Source: an uncultured Nonlabens sp. (GTDB taxonomy: Bacteria > Bacteroidota > Bacteroidia > Flavobacteriales > Flavobacteriaceae). Taken from it: a DNA stretch of 64,000 nucleotides. This document shows, piece after piece, positions 42,876 to 53,300 of the stretch. The position numbers and the translations under genes are program-made. Numbering within the stretch: the stretch's first letter is position 1; each line of letters opens with the position of its first letter. The stretch spans positions 186,001-250,000 of the forward strand of contig CANLKV010000003.1 in NCBI GenBank assembly GCA_947491755.1. The letters are read 5' to 3'. The notes under the pieces were generated by a model. That model made no database searches. It saw only the letters and a program-made list of their open reading frames with translations, and was not told the origin of the DNA.

Positions 42876-42977
42876 AAAAGGAACGCCATTTATCTTAAAG
42901 CAGAACAAAAATAATGTTTCAAAGTAAAAAACAAGGGCATGTAAACATTTTTTAATGTATCATTGTACTCAAGTTTT

Positions 42978-43035
42978 GTTAACCACCTCTTATTAGGTTA
43001 ACTAGAAAAATAATTTTTCAGATAAATTATTTTTC
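42978..43035 (+). promoter_or_regulatory. Two consecutive inverted repeats in the rho upstream region
   Basis: GTTAACC/GGTTAAC (42978-42984 and 42996-43002, 11-nt loop) is followed by a perfect 12-bp AT-rich inverted repeat (43005-43016 and 43024-43035, 7-nt loop), ending 44 nt before the rho ATG. They may be operators or RNA hairpins that regulate rho. Proof is lacking. Confidence 0.5.
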
Positions 43036-43079
43036 TCAAATCCCCCTTAAGATATTCACATACATTTTTTAATTACTAC

Positions 43080-44765
43080 ATGTTTCAAATAGCTGATTTA
43101 AAATCAAAGAAACTTCCTGAATTACAGGAAATTGCACAAGAGCTTAACGTACCTAAATTCCGCACCATGCGCAAATTAGACCTGGTATACAAAATACTAG
43201 ATCTACAGGCAAAAGATCCAGCCGTCATCAAGCAGTTGGATAGCGATGCAACAACAACGCCTGATACAAAGGCTACTACTAAGGAGCGAAAGCCTAGAAC
43301 TCCTAAAAAACAACAGGACAAATCTGATAATAAAGCTCCTGACCAGGATGCAAAGTCAAACGCACCCGGTCCAGAAAAAAAGCAAGACTCAAAAAACGAG
43401 AGCCGCAGTCGTAAGCCTAGAGAAGCTAAACCAAGAAATAATAACAATCGCGATAAATCAGACAACGATTCTCAAAAGCAAGACAATCGCCGCGAGCATA
43501 AAAAAGAAAACGACTCTAACGACAAGAATGATTCTAGAAATAACGATCGTAATTCTAGACATAAAAATCAGCGCAATAACAATAATCAAAACAATGTCCC
43601 TAAAGGAAATAAGGACAACCGCAATCGCTACCGCGATCCAGACTTTGAATTTGATGGGATTATTGAAAGTGAAGGTGTACTAGACATGATGCCAGATGGC
43701 TATGGATTCTTGCGCAGTAGCGATTACAATTACCTAGCATCTCCAGATGATATTTATGTTTCTCAATCGCAAGTGCGCTTGTTTGGTTTAAAAACAGGAG
43801 ACACGGTACTAGGAATGGTCCGCCCACCTAAAGAAGGTGAGAAATATTTCCCATTAATCAAAATCTCCCAGATAAACGGTCTAGACCCTAGCGTGGTGAG
43901 AGATCGCGTATCATTTGAACATTTAACGCCATTGTTTCCTAATGAGAAGTTCAATCTAGCAGAGAGACGCGCGAGTGTATCCACGCGAGTCATGGATTTA
44001 TTTGCGCCTATAGGAAAAGGTCAACGTGGGATGATTGTCGCACAGCCCAAAACTGGTAAAACAATGTTATTGAAAGACATTGCAAACGCCATTGCTGCAA
44101 ATCATCCAGAAGTTTATCAATTGATTCTATTGATTGATGAACGCCCAGAAGAGGTTACAGACATGCAGCGTCACGTAGATGGGGAGGTAATCGCTTCAAC
44201 CTTTGATAAGGAAGCACATGATCATGTACGTGTGGCAAATATCGTGCTTGAAAAAGCAAAACGTATGGTAGAATGTGGACACGATGTTGTCATTCTATTA
44301 GACTCAATTACCCGTCTTGCAAGAGCCTACAATACAGTCCAGCCTGCTAGCGGTAAGGTACTATCTGGTGGGGTCGATGCAAATGCTTTACATAAACCTA
44401 AAAGATTCTTTGGTGCTGCCCGTAATATAGAAGGTGGTGGCTCATTGTCTATCATAGCCACTGCATTGACAGAAACTGGTTCAAAAATGGACGAGGTGAT
44501 CTTTGAAGAGTTTAAGGGTACTGGCAACATGGAGCTACAACTGGATCGTAACATCTCCAACCGCCGTATTTTCCCAGCTATCGATCTTACCTCTTCTAGC
44601 ACACGACGTGACGACCTACTCCTAGAGAAGGACACCGTACAACGCATGTGGATTATGAGAAAATATTTAGCAGATATGAACCCAGTAGAAGCTATGGAAT
44701 TCATGTCACAACGCATCAAGCAAACTCGCAATAATGAAGAGTTCCTTGCGACGATGAATGACTAG
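43080..44765 (+). CDS. rho: Transcription termination factor Rho with large disordered insertion
   Basis: This 561-residue hexameric RNA helicase ends transcription. Residues 1-45 are the Rho N-terminal domain. About residues 55-185 form a Lys/Asn/Asp/Arg-rich low-complexity stretch, an insertion known in Bacteroidota Rho. The cold-shock RNA-binding domain follows ([15 protein letters not shown]). The ATPase has Walker [15 protein letters not shown], Walker [17 protein letters not shown] and the R-loop [20 protein letters not shown]. All catalytic elements look intact. The upstream region has two inverted repeats, and the gene ends at a terminator. Confidence 0.97.
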   Translation: MFQIADLKSKKLPELQEIAQELNVPKFRTMRKLDLVYKILDLQAKDPAVIKQLDSDATTTPDTKATTKERKPRTPKKQQDKSDNKAPDQDAKSNAPGPEKKQDSKNESRSRKPREAKPRNNNNRDKSDNDSQKQDNRREHKKENDSNDKNDSRNNDRNSRHKNQRNNNNQNNVPKGNKDNRNRYRDPDFEFDGIIESEGVLDMMPDGYGFLRSSDYNYLASPDDIYVSQSQVRLFGLKTGDTVLGMVRPPKEGEKYFPLIKISQINGLDPSVVRDRVSFEHLTPLFPNEKFNLAERRASVSTRVMDLFAPIGKGQRGMIVAQPKTGKTMLLKDIANAIAANHPEVYQLILLIDERPEEVTDMQRHVDGEVIASTFDKEAHDHVRVANIVLEKAKRMVECGHDVVILLDSITRLARAYNTVQPASGKVLSGGVDANALHKPKRFFGAARNIEGGGSLSIIATALTETGSKMDEVIFEEFKGTGNMELQLDRNISNRRIFPAIDLTSSSTRRDDLLLEKDTVQRMWIMRKYLADMNPVEAMEFMSQRIKQTRNNEEFLATMND

Positions 44766-44786
44766 CAAGCATTAATTTTTATCTAT

Positions 44787-44820
44787 AAAAGCCTTACTTA
44801 CTTGTTTTGTAGGGCTTTTT
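44787..44820 (+). terminator. Intrinsic terminator after rho
   Basis: Stem AAAGCCTTAC/GTAGGGCTTT (one GU pair) with an 11-nt loop and a following T-run. Confidence 0.82.
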
Positions 44821-44824
44821 ATTG

Positions 44825-44840
44825 CGCTTTCGCGAAAGCG
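44825..44840. repeat. 16-bp palindrome, copy 11
   Basis: Perfect 16-mer directly after the rho terminator. Confidence 0.95.
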
Positions 44841-44965
44841 AAATCACAGCCAACTAAAAAACATAAAAGTTACCTCCTAGAAAAATCCAGCATTATCACA
44901 ACAGATGTATAATCTTAATTCTAAGAGAACGTTATTCTATCACTTACTTATTTTATTTAAAGCAT

Positions 44966-45547
44966 ATGTATAAACTCATAGTCCTAGTACTATTTACAAC
45001 CGGAACAATAACTGCACAACAAGATGCAACCAATCTCATAGATGAAGAGTTTGAGTCCTTAATCAACGAATCAAATAATTATCAAGATTATAAGGTGGTA
45101 AAGGAAAACTCATTACTGCAACTTAAATCGCGTACGGCTTCTTACATCAACGATCTTCAAGATAAAATCACACAACTAGAAGCAAATATCACTGCAGAAC
45201 AACAAGCACAACAGCGTCTGAAAAATGAGTTAGAATCTAAGAGCAATACCGTAATTACTCTTAACCAAGAAAAAGATACGATTGATTTTCTAGGGTTTTC
45301 TCTTAACAAAAGCTTGTATAATACTCTGGTATGGTCGTTTGTAGGTCTATTGGTACTTGCAGTAACCGCACAAAGCATAAGCTATAAACGAAGCAAAACA
45401 ACGACAGATCTGGCCTATCAGGAAAAAGAAACAGCAGAGGCAGAATTAGAGCGCGTAAAATTAAGAGCCATAGAAGAAAAACAACGGCTGGGTCGACAGC
45501 TGCAGGATGAGCGTAATAAATTAGCAAAATTAAAAGGCACCTCTTGA
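44966..45547 (+). CDS. Exported coiled-coil membrane protein of unknown function
   Basis: This 193-residue protein has a signal peptide (MYKLIVLVLFTTGTITAQQ). A coiled coil at about residues 35-100 (SYINDLQDKITQLEANITAEQ onward) is followed by a single transmembrane helix (LVWSFVGLLVLAVTAQSI) and a second, charged coiled coil to the C-terminus (LERVKLRAIEEKQRLGRQL). The topology suggests a periplasmic coil linked through one helix to a cytoplasmic coil. I recognise no family. It is monocistronic. Confidence 0.7.
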   Translation: MYKLIVLVLFTTGTITAQQDATNLIDEEFESLINESNNYQDYKVVKENSLLQLKSRTASYINDLQDKITQLEANITAEQQAQQRLKNELESKSNTVITLNQEKDTIDFLGFSLNKSLYNTLVWSFVGLLVLAVTAQSISYKRSKTTTDLAYQEKETAEAELERVKLRAIEEKQRLGRQLQDERNKLAKLKGTS

Positions 45548-45576
45548 TTCACGGGTGTTTTCTTAAAAACGGTCAT

Positions 45577-45607
45577 AAAAAAAGCTCCTATTTCTAGGAG
45601 CTTTTTT
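45577..45607. terminator. Bidirectional intrinsic terminator
   Basis: Perfect stem AAGCTCCTA/TAGGAGCTT (loop TTTC) with an A-run before and a T-run after, between the coiled-coil gene and the convergent rpsT. Confidence 0.9.
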
Positions 45608-45638
45608 CAACTAATATTTTAAAATCTAATGACGCTTA

Positions 45639-45890
45639 CTAGATAGAAGCAACGTGCTTTGCAAGCTTTGATTTAAGGTTGCTTGCCTTATTCCAGTGAA
45701 TAACGTTCTTTTTAGCCAGCTTATCGATCATTGAAGTAACCTCAACAAACAACTTCTCTGCGGTAGACTTATCTTCTGTCTCTTTCAATTTCTTGATCGC
45801 ATTACGAGTTGTTTTGTGCTGGTACTTATTACGTACTCTAGCAGCCTCATTTCTACGTATTCTCTTTAAAGCACTTTTGTGATTTGCCAT
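45639..45890 (-). CDS. rpsT: 30S ribosomal protein S20
   Basis: This 83-residue basic protein begins MANHKSALKRIRRNEAARVRNK and contains the helical KSTAEKLFVEVTSMIDKLAKK and GVIHWNKASNLKSKLA-type end (here NVIHWNKASNLKSKLAKHVAS), all typical of bacterial S20. It binds 16S rRNA early in 30S assembly. It lies just downstream of tRNA-Glu on the same strand. Confidence 0.97.
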   Translation of the reverse strand: MANHKSALKRIRRNEAARVRNKYQHKTTRNAIKKLKETEDKSTAEKLFVEVTSMIDKLAKKNVIHWNKASNLKSKLAKHVASI

Positions 45891-45936
45891 ATCTCTTAAA
45901 ACTTGGTTTTATTTCTAAAACCGATTTATGTTATTG

Positions 45937-46008
45937 TAGCCCGTAGGGGAATCGAACCCCTCTTACCAGGATGAAAACCTGGCGTCCTAGCCGATAGACG
46001 AACGGGCC
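45937..46008 (-). tRNA. tRNA-Glu (anticodon TTC)
   Basis: The minus strand folds into a complete 72-nt cloverleaf: acceptor stem GGCCCGT/ACGGGCT, anticodon stem CCAGG/CCTGG around loop TTTTCAT (anticodon TTC), and T-arm with GGTTCGATTCC. CCA is not encoded. Discriminator base A is at 45937. Confidence 0.97.
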
Positions 46009-46084
46009 ATTGTTTGCTCGTTTAGCGGATGCAAAAATAAACACTTTTTCCAATCCTGCAAACGACAATTAATTTTTTTTTGAA

Positions 46085-47563
46085 TTAATATGCTTTTGCA
46101 AATAAAACACGCTGGCTAGATGGCTTACCAGAGAATACACAAACCCCTTCTTCTTTATCCTGCTCTAGTGGGATACAACGAATAGTAGCCTTAGTCAGCT
46201 CCTTGATCTTCTCTTCAGTTTCTATAGTGCCATCCCAGTGTGCTGACAGGAAGCCTCCTTTATTCTCCAGAACATCTTTAAATTCCTCAAAATCTTCTAC
46301 TCTAGTTGTATGTTGATCACGGTAACTAGCCGCAGTATTGAATAAATCTTTCTGTATTTGTTGAAGCAACTGTGCAACATGCTCTGCAAGACCTTCTAAT
46401 GGCACGGTGCTTTTACTTAAAGTATCACGCCTTGCCAGCTCTACAGTTCCGTTAGCTAGATCTCTAGCGCCTATTGCAATACGTAAAGGAACTCCTTGCA
46501 GCTCATGTTGAGCAAATTTTGCTCCTGGCCTCAAGGTATCACGATCATCATATTTAACTGAGATGTGATGCGCCTTTAAAGAGCTCATGATTTCCTTTAC
46601 AGTGGGGTCTAATTCTTCCAGCTGCTCTTGACCTTTATATATGGGAACTATAACGACTTGATTAGGTGCTAAATTAGGCGGCAACACCAAACCTTTATCA
46701 TCGCTATGAGTCATTATAAGAGCTCCCATCAATCGAGTTGAAACTCCCCATGATGTCGCCCAGACGTGCTCTTGAGAACCTTCTTTTGTGGTAAACTTCA
46801 CATCAAAAGCTTTAGCAAAATTCTGACCCAAAAAGTGGCTTGTACCGGCCTGTAGCGCCTTGCCATCTTGCATCAACGCTTCAATACAGTATGTTTCATC
46901 TGCCCCTGCAAATCGCTCACTCTCTGTTTTTGTTCCCTTGACTACTGGTATAGCCATAAAATCCTCTGCAAAGGTTGCATAGACATCATTCATCAACTGC
47001 GCTTCTTTTAAAGCTTCAGCTTTAGTAGCATGTGCCGTATGACCTTCTTGCCATAAAAACTCTGCAGTTCTTAAAAACAAACGTGTCCTCATCTCCCATC
47101 GTACTACATTTGCCCACTGATTGATTAACAACGGCAAATCTCTATACGACTGGATCCATCCTTTATAAGTATTCCAGATGATCGCCTCACTAGTGGGACG
47201 CACAACCAGTTCCTCTTCCAGTTTAGCCTCTGGATCAACACGTAATTTCCCTGGATGATCTGGATCATTTTGTAATCTATAATGGGTTACTACAGCACAT
47301 TCTTTAGCAAAACCTTCCGCATTTTTTTCTTCTGCTTCAAACAGACTTTTAGGAACAAATAGAGGGAAATAGGCATTTTGATGGCCAGTCTCTTTAAACA
47401 TGCGATCTAGTTCTGCCTGCATTTTTTCCCATATGGCATATCCATATGGTTTGATGACCATGCAGCCTCTTACCGCACTATTTTGTGCAAGGTCTGCCTT
47501 GACAACTAGCTCATTATACCATTTTGAATAATCTTCTGTTCTGCTTGTGAGGTTTTTGCTCAT
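46085..47563 (-). CDS. proS: Prolyl-tRNA synthetase (archaeal/eukaryal-type, ProS type 3)
   Basis: This 492-residue class II synthetase charges tRNA-Pro. It has [19 protein letters not shown], motif 2 region [28 protein letters not shown], motif 3 with [20 protein letters not shown] and a C-terminal anticodon-binding domain (VVIVPIYKG). It lacks the editing insertion of the E. coli-type enzyme. A GTG at 47578 could add five residues, but the ATG at 47563 ([16 protein letters not shown]) is the family start. It lies next to tRNA-Glu and rpsT. Confidence 0.96.
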   Translation of the reverse strand: MSKNLTSRTEDYSKWYNELVVKADLAQNSAVRGCMVIKPYGYAIWEKMQAELDRMFKETGHQNAYFPLFVPKSLFEAEEKNAEGFAKECAVVTHYRLQNDPDHPGKLRVDPEAKLEEELVVRPTSEAIIWNTYKGWIQSYRDLPLLINQWANVVRWEMRTRLFLRTAEFLWQEGHTAHATKAEALKEAQLMNDVYATFAEDFMAIPVVKGTKTESERFAGADETYCIEALMQDGKALQAGTSHFLGQNFAKAFDVKFTTKEGSQEHVWATSWGVSTRLMGALIMTHSDDKGLVLPPNLAPNQVVIVPIYKGQEQLEELDPTVKEIMSSLKAHHISVKYDDRDTLRPGAKFAQHELQGVPLRIAIGARDLANGTVELARRDTLSKSTVPLEGLAEHVAQLLQQIQKDLFNTAASYRDQHTTRVEDFEEFKDVLENKGGFLSAHWDGTIETEEKIKELTKATIRCIPLEQDKEEGVCVFSGKPSSQRVLFAKAY

Positions 47564-47669
47564 ATAGGAATTTGGCACAAAACTTGCACCTTATTTAGAG
47601 GTTTGTTAAAAGCTTGAAGCTAGCGACAAAACTACTTATTTTTATCGAATGCTTTCTAACATCAACACT

Positions 47670-48734
47670 ATGAAAACTAACAATATCTTTTACCGTACAT
47701 TAACTAGGACCGCCCTAGTGATGATTTTATCTATTACGTTAGTTTCATGTGGTTCCTATGTAGAATCTTCATACAATGATGGAATTTATGGCGAGTTACC
47801 TACACGTATCGATCAAGAATTTGAGGTAACCACGGAGGATGTTTATAATGAAAACTCTTCTAATTATTACCAGCAATTATTTGCCATAGAAGCGGCACAG
47901 TACCCTAACAGCAACTCACAAACTGATGAGATTTTTACAGATGTAGAAGATTATTCAGCAGATGATTACGTGCAAGAACCAGGTGAATATGTACTAGATT
48001 ATGCCGCACAGCCTGCCTGGGGAACAGACCCATCAGAAACGATTATAAATTACTACAGTTTTGGCGGTTTCAATCAATTTGGTTTTGGTCCTTGGGGCTT
48101 TAATAACTTCGGCTTTGGTCCGTGGGGATTCAATAATTTTGGCCCTTGGGGTTTTAACAGATTCGGTTTTGGGTTTGGAGGTTTCAATAGATTTGGTTTT
48201 GGTTTCGGTGGCTTTTACGATCCATTTTTTTATGGTGGATTTGGATTCAATCCATGGTTTAATGGTGGTTTTAATGCCTGGGGAGGCAATTTTGGCTACA
48301 ATCGCAACAATTATGCATATGCTGGTTACAGGGGTAATAACAGATACGGCAATTACAACACAAGAAACACAGGTATCGTCGATAATTCAAGAAATGTAAG
48401 TACACGACGCGCATCAGTCCCTGCAAATAATAGAGAGGCTCGAGCAGGACGTAGTGCAACAACACGTCGCGGTACGACCACCACAACACGTAGAAGCTCC
48501 TACCCTACTTCACGATCTGTTCGTTCTGCAACATCACGCAGATCATCTTATCCAACAGCACGATCTTCTAGTTTTCCTAGTCGTAGTAGTTCTGGTGTAG
48601 GTAGGTCATCCAGCAGTGGTAGATCATCTGGCAGTGTAGGTAGATCCTCATCTTCTAGCTCACGCAGCTCGGGCGGCGGTAGATCTGGCGGTGGCGGTAG
48701 ATCTAGTGGTGGACGCTCTGGCGGAAGAGGATAA
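47670..48734 (+). CDS. Low-complexity lipoprotein: Phe/Gly-rich centre, Ser/Arg-rich tail
   Basis: This 354-residue lipoprotein has lipobox LVSC (lipidated Cys near residue 28). Residues about 30-125 are acidic. About residues 130-215 consist of FG-rich repeats (FGFGPWGFNNFGFGPWGFNN and variants). From about residue 250 the tail is a Ser/Arg/Gly-rich sequence with long Ser runs. I know similar proteins as hypothetical genes beside an OmpP1 gene in flavobacteria, but no function. The composition suggests an extended or self-associating envelope protein. It precedes the porin gene by 15 nt. Confidence 0.72.
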   Translation: MKTNNIFYRTLTRTALVMILSITLVSCGSYVESSYNDGIYGELPTRIDQEFEVTTEDVYNENSSNYYQQLFAIEAAQYPNSNSQTDEIFTDVEDYSADDYVQEPGEYVLDYAAQPAWGTDPSETIINYYSFGGFNQFGFGPWGFNNFGFGPWGFNNFGPWGFNRFGFGFGGFNRFGFGFGGFYDPFFYGGFGFNPWFNGGFNAWGGNFGYNRNNYAYAGYRGNNRYGNYNTRNTGIVDNSRNVSTRRASVPANNREARAGRSATTRRGTTTTTRRSSYPTSRSVRSATSRRSSYPTARSSSFPSRSSSGVGRSSSSGRSSGSVGRSSSSSSRSSGGGRSGGGGRSSGGRSGGRG

Positions 48735-48749
48735 TAAACCTTTAATTAT

Positions 48750-50270
48750 ATGAAAAGAATATTATATACAAGCGCGCTAGTTTTAGGTGCGCTTTTTTGT
48801 GATGCACAATCAGTTACCGATGGACTTTTATATGGTCAGCAAGACGATCTATATGGTACAGCAAGATATCGAGCCTTGAGCGGCGCTTTTGGAGCATTAG
48901 GTGGTGATTTGTCTGCCATGAGTCAAAACCCTGCAGGGTCTGCAATCTTCAGCAACCACTACGCTAGTTTTTCAATAGGATACAACGATAAGCAAAATCG
49001 TGGATCTTATTTTGGAACGGTAACAGATAGCGACGAACAGGACCTTAATTTTGGACAATTCGGTGGTGTATTGGTGTTTAAAAGCATCGATGAAAGCCTG
49101 TTGACTAAGTTCAGCATAGGGCTTAATTACGATAATACAAGAAACTACGACAACAACTCTATATTGAGAGGTGTAGCAGACACCTCGATCTCTCAATACT
49201 TTATCAATAATGCTAATGGTTTTACCATAGATAACTTTGAAACACAAAGAGGCGAGTCAGTGTCTGATTTGTATAGATTTCTAGGCGAGCAGGTAGGATT
49301 TGATGCCCAGCAGGGATTGCTAGGCTTTCAAGCATTTGTTATCAACCCTGTTGACCCGACAGATCCTAACAATGCGTCATACACGAGTGCCACAGGAACT
49401 GGTAATTTCACTCAAATAAGTTCACTTTCCAGTGCTGGATCGCAAAGCAAAACAAGCTTTAACGTTGCGGGACAATTTGCTAATCGATGGTCCATAGGCC
49501 TTAATCTTAACGGGCACTTTATTGACTATACACGACTTGATCGTTTTACAGAAGCTAATAGCAATGTTGATGCCAGCACTAGGCAGGTTGATTTTGAAAA
49601 CTTACTAGACGTTAACGGATCTGGGTTTTCATTCCAGATAGGGGCAATAGGTAATATTACAGAGTCTTTACGTGTAGGGGCGACTTATGAATCTCCTACC
49701 TGGTACGATATTGAAGAAACCCTGTTGCAAGAAATTAGCACTACACGGGTGGAGAATGGTCAAAGCATTTTTGAAGATGTACGACCCGACGTACTCAATG
49801 TCTATCTACCTTACAATCTTAGAACACCAGGTAGTGTTACAGGAAGCATAGCATACGTATTTGGCACTAAGGGATTGCTTAGTTTAGATTATTCAAGTCG
49901 CGATTATTCAAACCTGGAGTTTGAAAATGGTGTCAGCAATAATTTTGATCAAAACAATGCGTTTATAAGTCAAAACTTGCAACGAGCGAACACACTGCGT
50001 ATAGGTGGCGAGTATCGCATTGAACGTTTTACTTTACGCGGAGGGTTCCGTCAGGTAGATTCTCCCTATCAAGACAAAACCATCATAGGCGATTTAACTG
50101 GTTACAGCGCTGGTCTAGGATACAACTGGGGCAATACCGTTCTTGATATCTCTTATGATTATGCACAACGTGATTCTAGTGAACAACTATTCAGCGGTGG
50201 GGTAACAAATCGTGGTTTCTTACAGACCACACAGCACAATGTTGTAGCAACTCTGGGCTTCAATTTTTAA
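48750..50270 (+). CDS. OmpP1/FadL/TodX family outer-membrane transporter
   Basis: This 506-residue beta-barrel protein takes up hydrophobic compounds such as fatty acids. The signal peptide ends near FCDAQ. The N-terminal plug has SGAFGALGGDLSAMSQNPAGSAIF, the NPAG motif of FadL. The rest is a succession of amphipathic strands ending in HNVVATLGFNF with the terminal Phe needed for outer-membrane insertion. It is cotranscribed with the upstream low-complexity lipoprotein. The substrate is inferred from family only. Confidence 0.9.
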   Translation: MKRILYTSALVLGALFCDAQSVTDGLLYGQQDDLYGTARYRALSGAFGALGGDLSAMSQNPAGSAIFSNHYASFSIGYNDKQNRGSYFGTVTDSDEQDLNFGQFGGVLVFKSIDESLLTKFSIGLNYDNTRNYDNNSILRGVADTSISQYFINNANGFTIDNFETQRGESVSDLYRFLGEQVGFDAQQGLLGFQAFVINPVDPTDPNNASYTSATGTGNFTQISSLSSAGSQSKTSFNVAGQFANRWSIGLNLNGHFIDYTRLDRFTEANSNVDASTRQVDFENLLDVNGSGFSFQIGAIGNITESLRVGATYESPTWYDIEETLLQEISTTRVENGQSIFEDVRPDVLNVYLPYNLRTPGSVTGSIAYVFGTKGLLSLDYSSRDYSNLEFENGVSNNFDQNNAFISQNLQRANTLRIGGEYRIERFTLRGGFRQVDSPYQDKTIIGDLTGYSAGLGYNWGNTVLDISYDYAQRDSSEQLFSGGVTNRGFLQTTQHNVVATLGFNF

Positions 50271-50290
50271 TGTAGTATGGTGTGATATTT

Positions 50291-50306
50291 CGCTTTCGCG
50301 AAAGCG
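50291..50306. repeat. 16-bp palindrome, copy 12
   Basis: Perfect 16-mer between the convergent porin and T9SS-substrate genes. Confidence 0.95.
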
Positions 50307-50330
50307 TAATTAAACCCATAATTTTATAGC

Positions 50331-50360
50331 ATAGGGCATCTAGTGATGCCCTATCTTTTT
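50331..50360 (+). terminator. Intrinsic terminator after the porin gene
   Basis: A 10-bp stem ATAGGGCATC/GATGCCCTAT (loop TAGT) is followed by CTTTTT. It overlaps the last codons of the convergent gene. Confidence 0.8.
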
Positions 50361-53300
50361 AAGGTAAAGTGTCCCGTTGCCTCTCCCGATTGACCATCAA
50401 ATTCATATTCCAATCGGAACCAATAATCAGAACTGGGCATTAATTCACCTAAAAAAGTACCATCCCAGCCAGAACCTTGAGGGTCTAATTCTTTGAGTAA
50501 TTTGCCATATCGATCAAAAATATAAATCCTTAAAATAGGCAATCGATCGCCTGCCTCGACATTCCAGGTATCATTAAATCCGTCAAAGTTAGGCGTGAAA
50601 AATCGTGGATAACCAAAAACAAACACCTCTGTTGTAATAGCACCACAACCGTTACGCTCTGCAAGTGTTATGGTATGTAGCCCGGGAGTTACATCATAAA
50701 ATACAGGGTTGTCTTGATATAATCCATCATCTAATTGATACCAGTAAGTGTCTGGCCCCTGGGCTGTAATTTCAATGCGATGATTATCTTCAAAAGGAGC
50801 TGTCACTACATTGATTTCAAAATCTTCAGGCGGACCAGAGTATCTCACATTTGCAGTATCTGTAATCGAGCACTGAGTGACGGCATCAGTAATTACAACC
50901 TCGTAATCCCCTGGTTGTTCGGTCGTAAGAATCGGCTGACTTTCACCCACCACCAATTGTCCATTAAGACGCCATTCAAAATTGAAATCAACCGCATTTA
51001 AACCAGTATTTAATACCGCTGGACCATCAACAAGAACTCCTTGCGCATCTCTACATAACACAGTTTGATTAGGTAATTGAGAAACTGGTAGTTCACCAAA
51101 CTCTAAGGGGAGCGCTACCACATCAAAACATTCTGATGCAGCGGTTTCCAGTCGAGCATACACAACTACACTTTCTCTATAATTAAAACTTAAGTCTAGT
51201 GGTGCCGTTGCATTGAAAGCGTCAAGTTGAGTCGCGTAATAAGTAACCGTGGCATCTGGCTGCCCATTAATTATTTGTGCAGAGCTGTTATCTAAATTAT
51301 AATTGATAACTCCAGTACCAGGATCGCACAGTATAACAGTATCTGGAGTTCCTGCTACAGGTGGAGCAATAGACTGTAATACAAAACTACCTGTTGTAAA
51401 ACAGCCTGTGGCTGTAAATTCTGATCTATAAAATATGGTTTGATTGGTTTGTAAAGAAGAGTATCTCTCGTTGAGCGGGTTAGCCCCTGTTATCGCCTCT
51501 GGCAACGTTTCAAAAAAGGTAACCTGCACCCCTGTTTGACCATCAATAATCTGCTCGATTTGTGTTCCTAATTCAAAAATTGTACTTCCATCGCCATTTT
51601 GATCGCAAGCTTGTAATATATTCACAGCAGTCGTATTAGGCACAGCATTAAATTCTACAGTAAACTGTGTGGTCGCGGCGCAACCGTTGGTACGACCCTC
51701 TACCCTTACATAAATATCTGTAGCGGCCTGGTCTACCGTTATTGTAGTAGGTAATGGATCAATACCACCATTAGCGGCTGCAGCTGTTTGATGGTATGTT
51801 ATTATAAAGTTTGCAGGATTTGCACCGTTGAGTATTATGTTCTCATTAATCGATAGGTCAACGTTTTCTAGTCCATCACCGCTAGGGTCATCACAAACTA
51901 CAATAGGCGGTGGACCAGTTACATTTATAACTGACCCTACCGATAGATCAACTGTTGTGGTATCAAAACAGGCATTATTCAAACGGCTATCAATACGAGC
52001 TATTATAGTCTGGGGATTTGAGGTATTCTCAAAACTAAATTTATTAAGCGGGTTTTGACGGGAGTTAGCATCTGTAATTGAGAGGTAATATGACACTTCA
52101 AATATTGCTGGATCTTGAGTCCCTAGTAGCTCAATATCCCTAGTAGATAGATCAAAAATAGCTCTACCATTATTGCCAGCGTCATCACATATTTGGAAAT
52201 CTGATATTGTATTTGCTACAGGATTAGGCCCTAAGATTATCTGAAAACTACCTGTATCAAAACAAGTGTTATCAATTGCATTTTCTACCCTTACAAAAAT
52301 ATTTTGCTGTGGGGCATTTTCAATTACATAATTTGCTGGATCTGTGATAGGATTGACCCCTGTATTTGCATCTTCAATAGATCGATGAAATGTTACGACC
52401 ACAGTTGCAGGGTCTTGACTACCTATAATTGTTGTGTTTTGAGAGGTAAGATCAAAAACTGCAAGACCATCATTTGATGGGTCGTCACACAAAACGATAT
52501 TTGATGCTGCATTAAAAATTGCTTGATTAATAGAGACTTCAAAATTTCTAATAATTGAACAACCGGTCGTGCGATTAGTTATTGTAGTATGTATAGTCTG
52601 AGGTGCGTTAGGCGCAGCATATTGAGCGGGTGATGTAATTGGATTAGTCGATGCAGTGGCATCTGCAAGACTCTGGTAATAATTAACCTCAAATTGTGCA
52701 GCATTTTGTCCCGTGAGCATTAATGATGTATTTTGAGTTAGGTCAACGGTATTGATATTACCTACATTATCACAAACGAGTAAATCAATGGGCTCTTGTA
52801 CTTGTGGGAGTTCATTAACCTGCACACAGATTTCTTGAGTATAAATACAGCCGAAGCTATCTTCTATTTCATAAGTATAACAGACTAATCCAGTGCGATC
52901 TGGCTGTACAGTAACCTGATTACCACTAGTGGAAATAATCGTAGGGTCTGCCTGCCATTCCTCCCTTACGATTGTAGGTTCAAAAGACAGGTTTGCTGGT
53001 AATCGTGCAGGATCAAAGTTGAGACCCCATTCAAATATATAACCATTATCTAGTTGCAAATTGTCTGTTACGGTTAGACACCATTGTCCATTTAAACTAC
53101 TTCCTATAAAATTGCTAAAAGGGTCGCTGGGCTGGTAACTACCTTCTGGCAACGATGTTCTAACAGGCAATGCAGCAAGGGCATTGCGAAAAGTTTGAGT
53201 AGCGACTGGTTGCTCTGTAATCACATAGGTAAACCCAATGCCAGGTGGGTCTGGTGTGTCGCTTTGATCAGGAATCCCTAGAAACTTCTCGCCTCCTGAT

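Noticed and set aside
43246..43683. 145-codon open frame in another frame of rho
   Set aside because: It comes from the AAT/AAA-rich low-complexity stretch of Rho read in a shifted frame.
48061..48399. 112-codon open frame within the FG-rich lipoprotein gene
   Set aside because: It is a shifted reading of the repeated GGT/TTT codons and lacks any start context.
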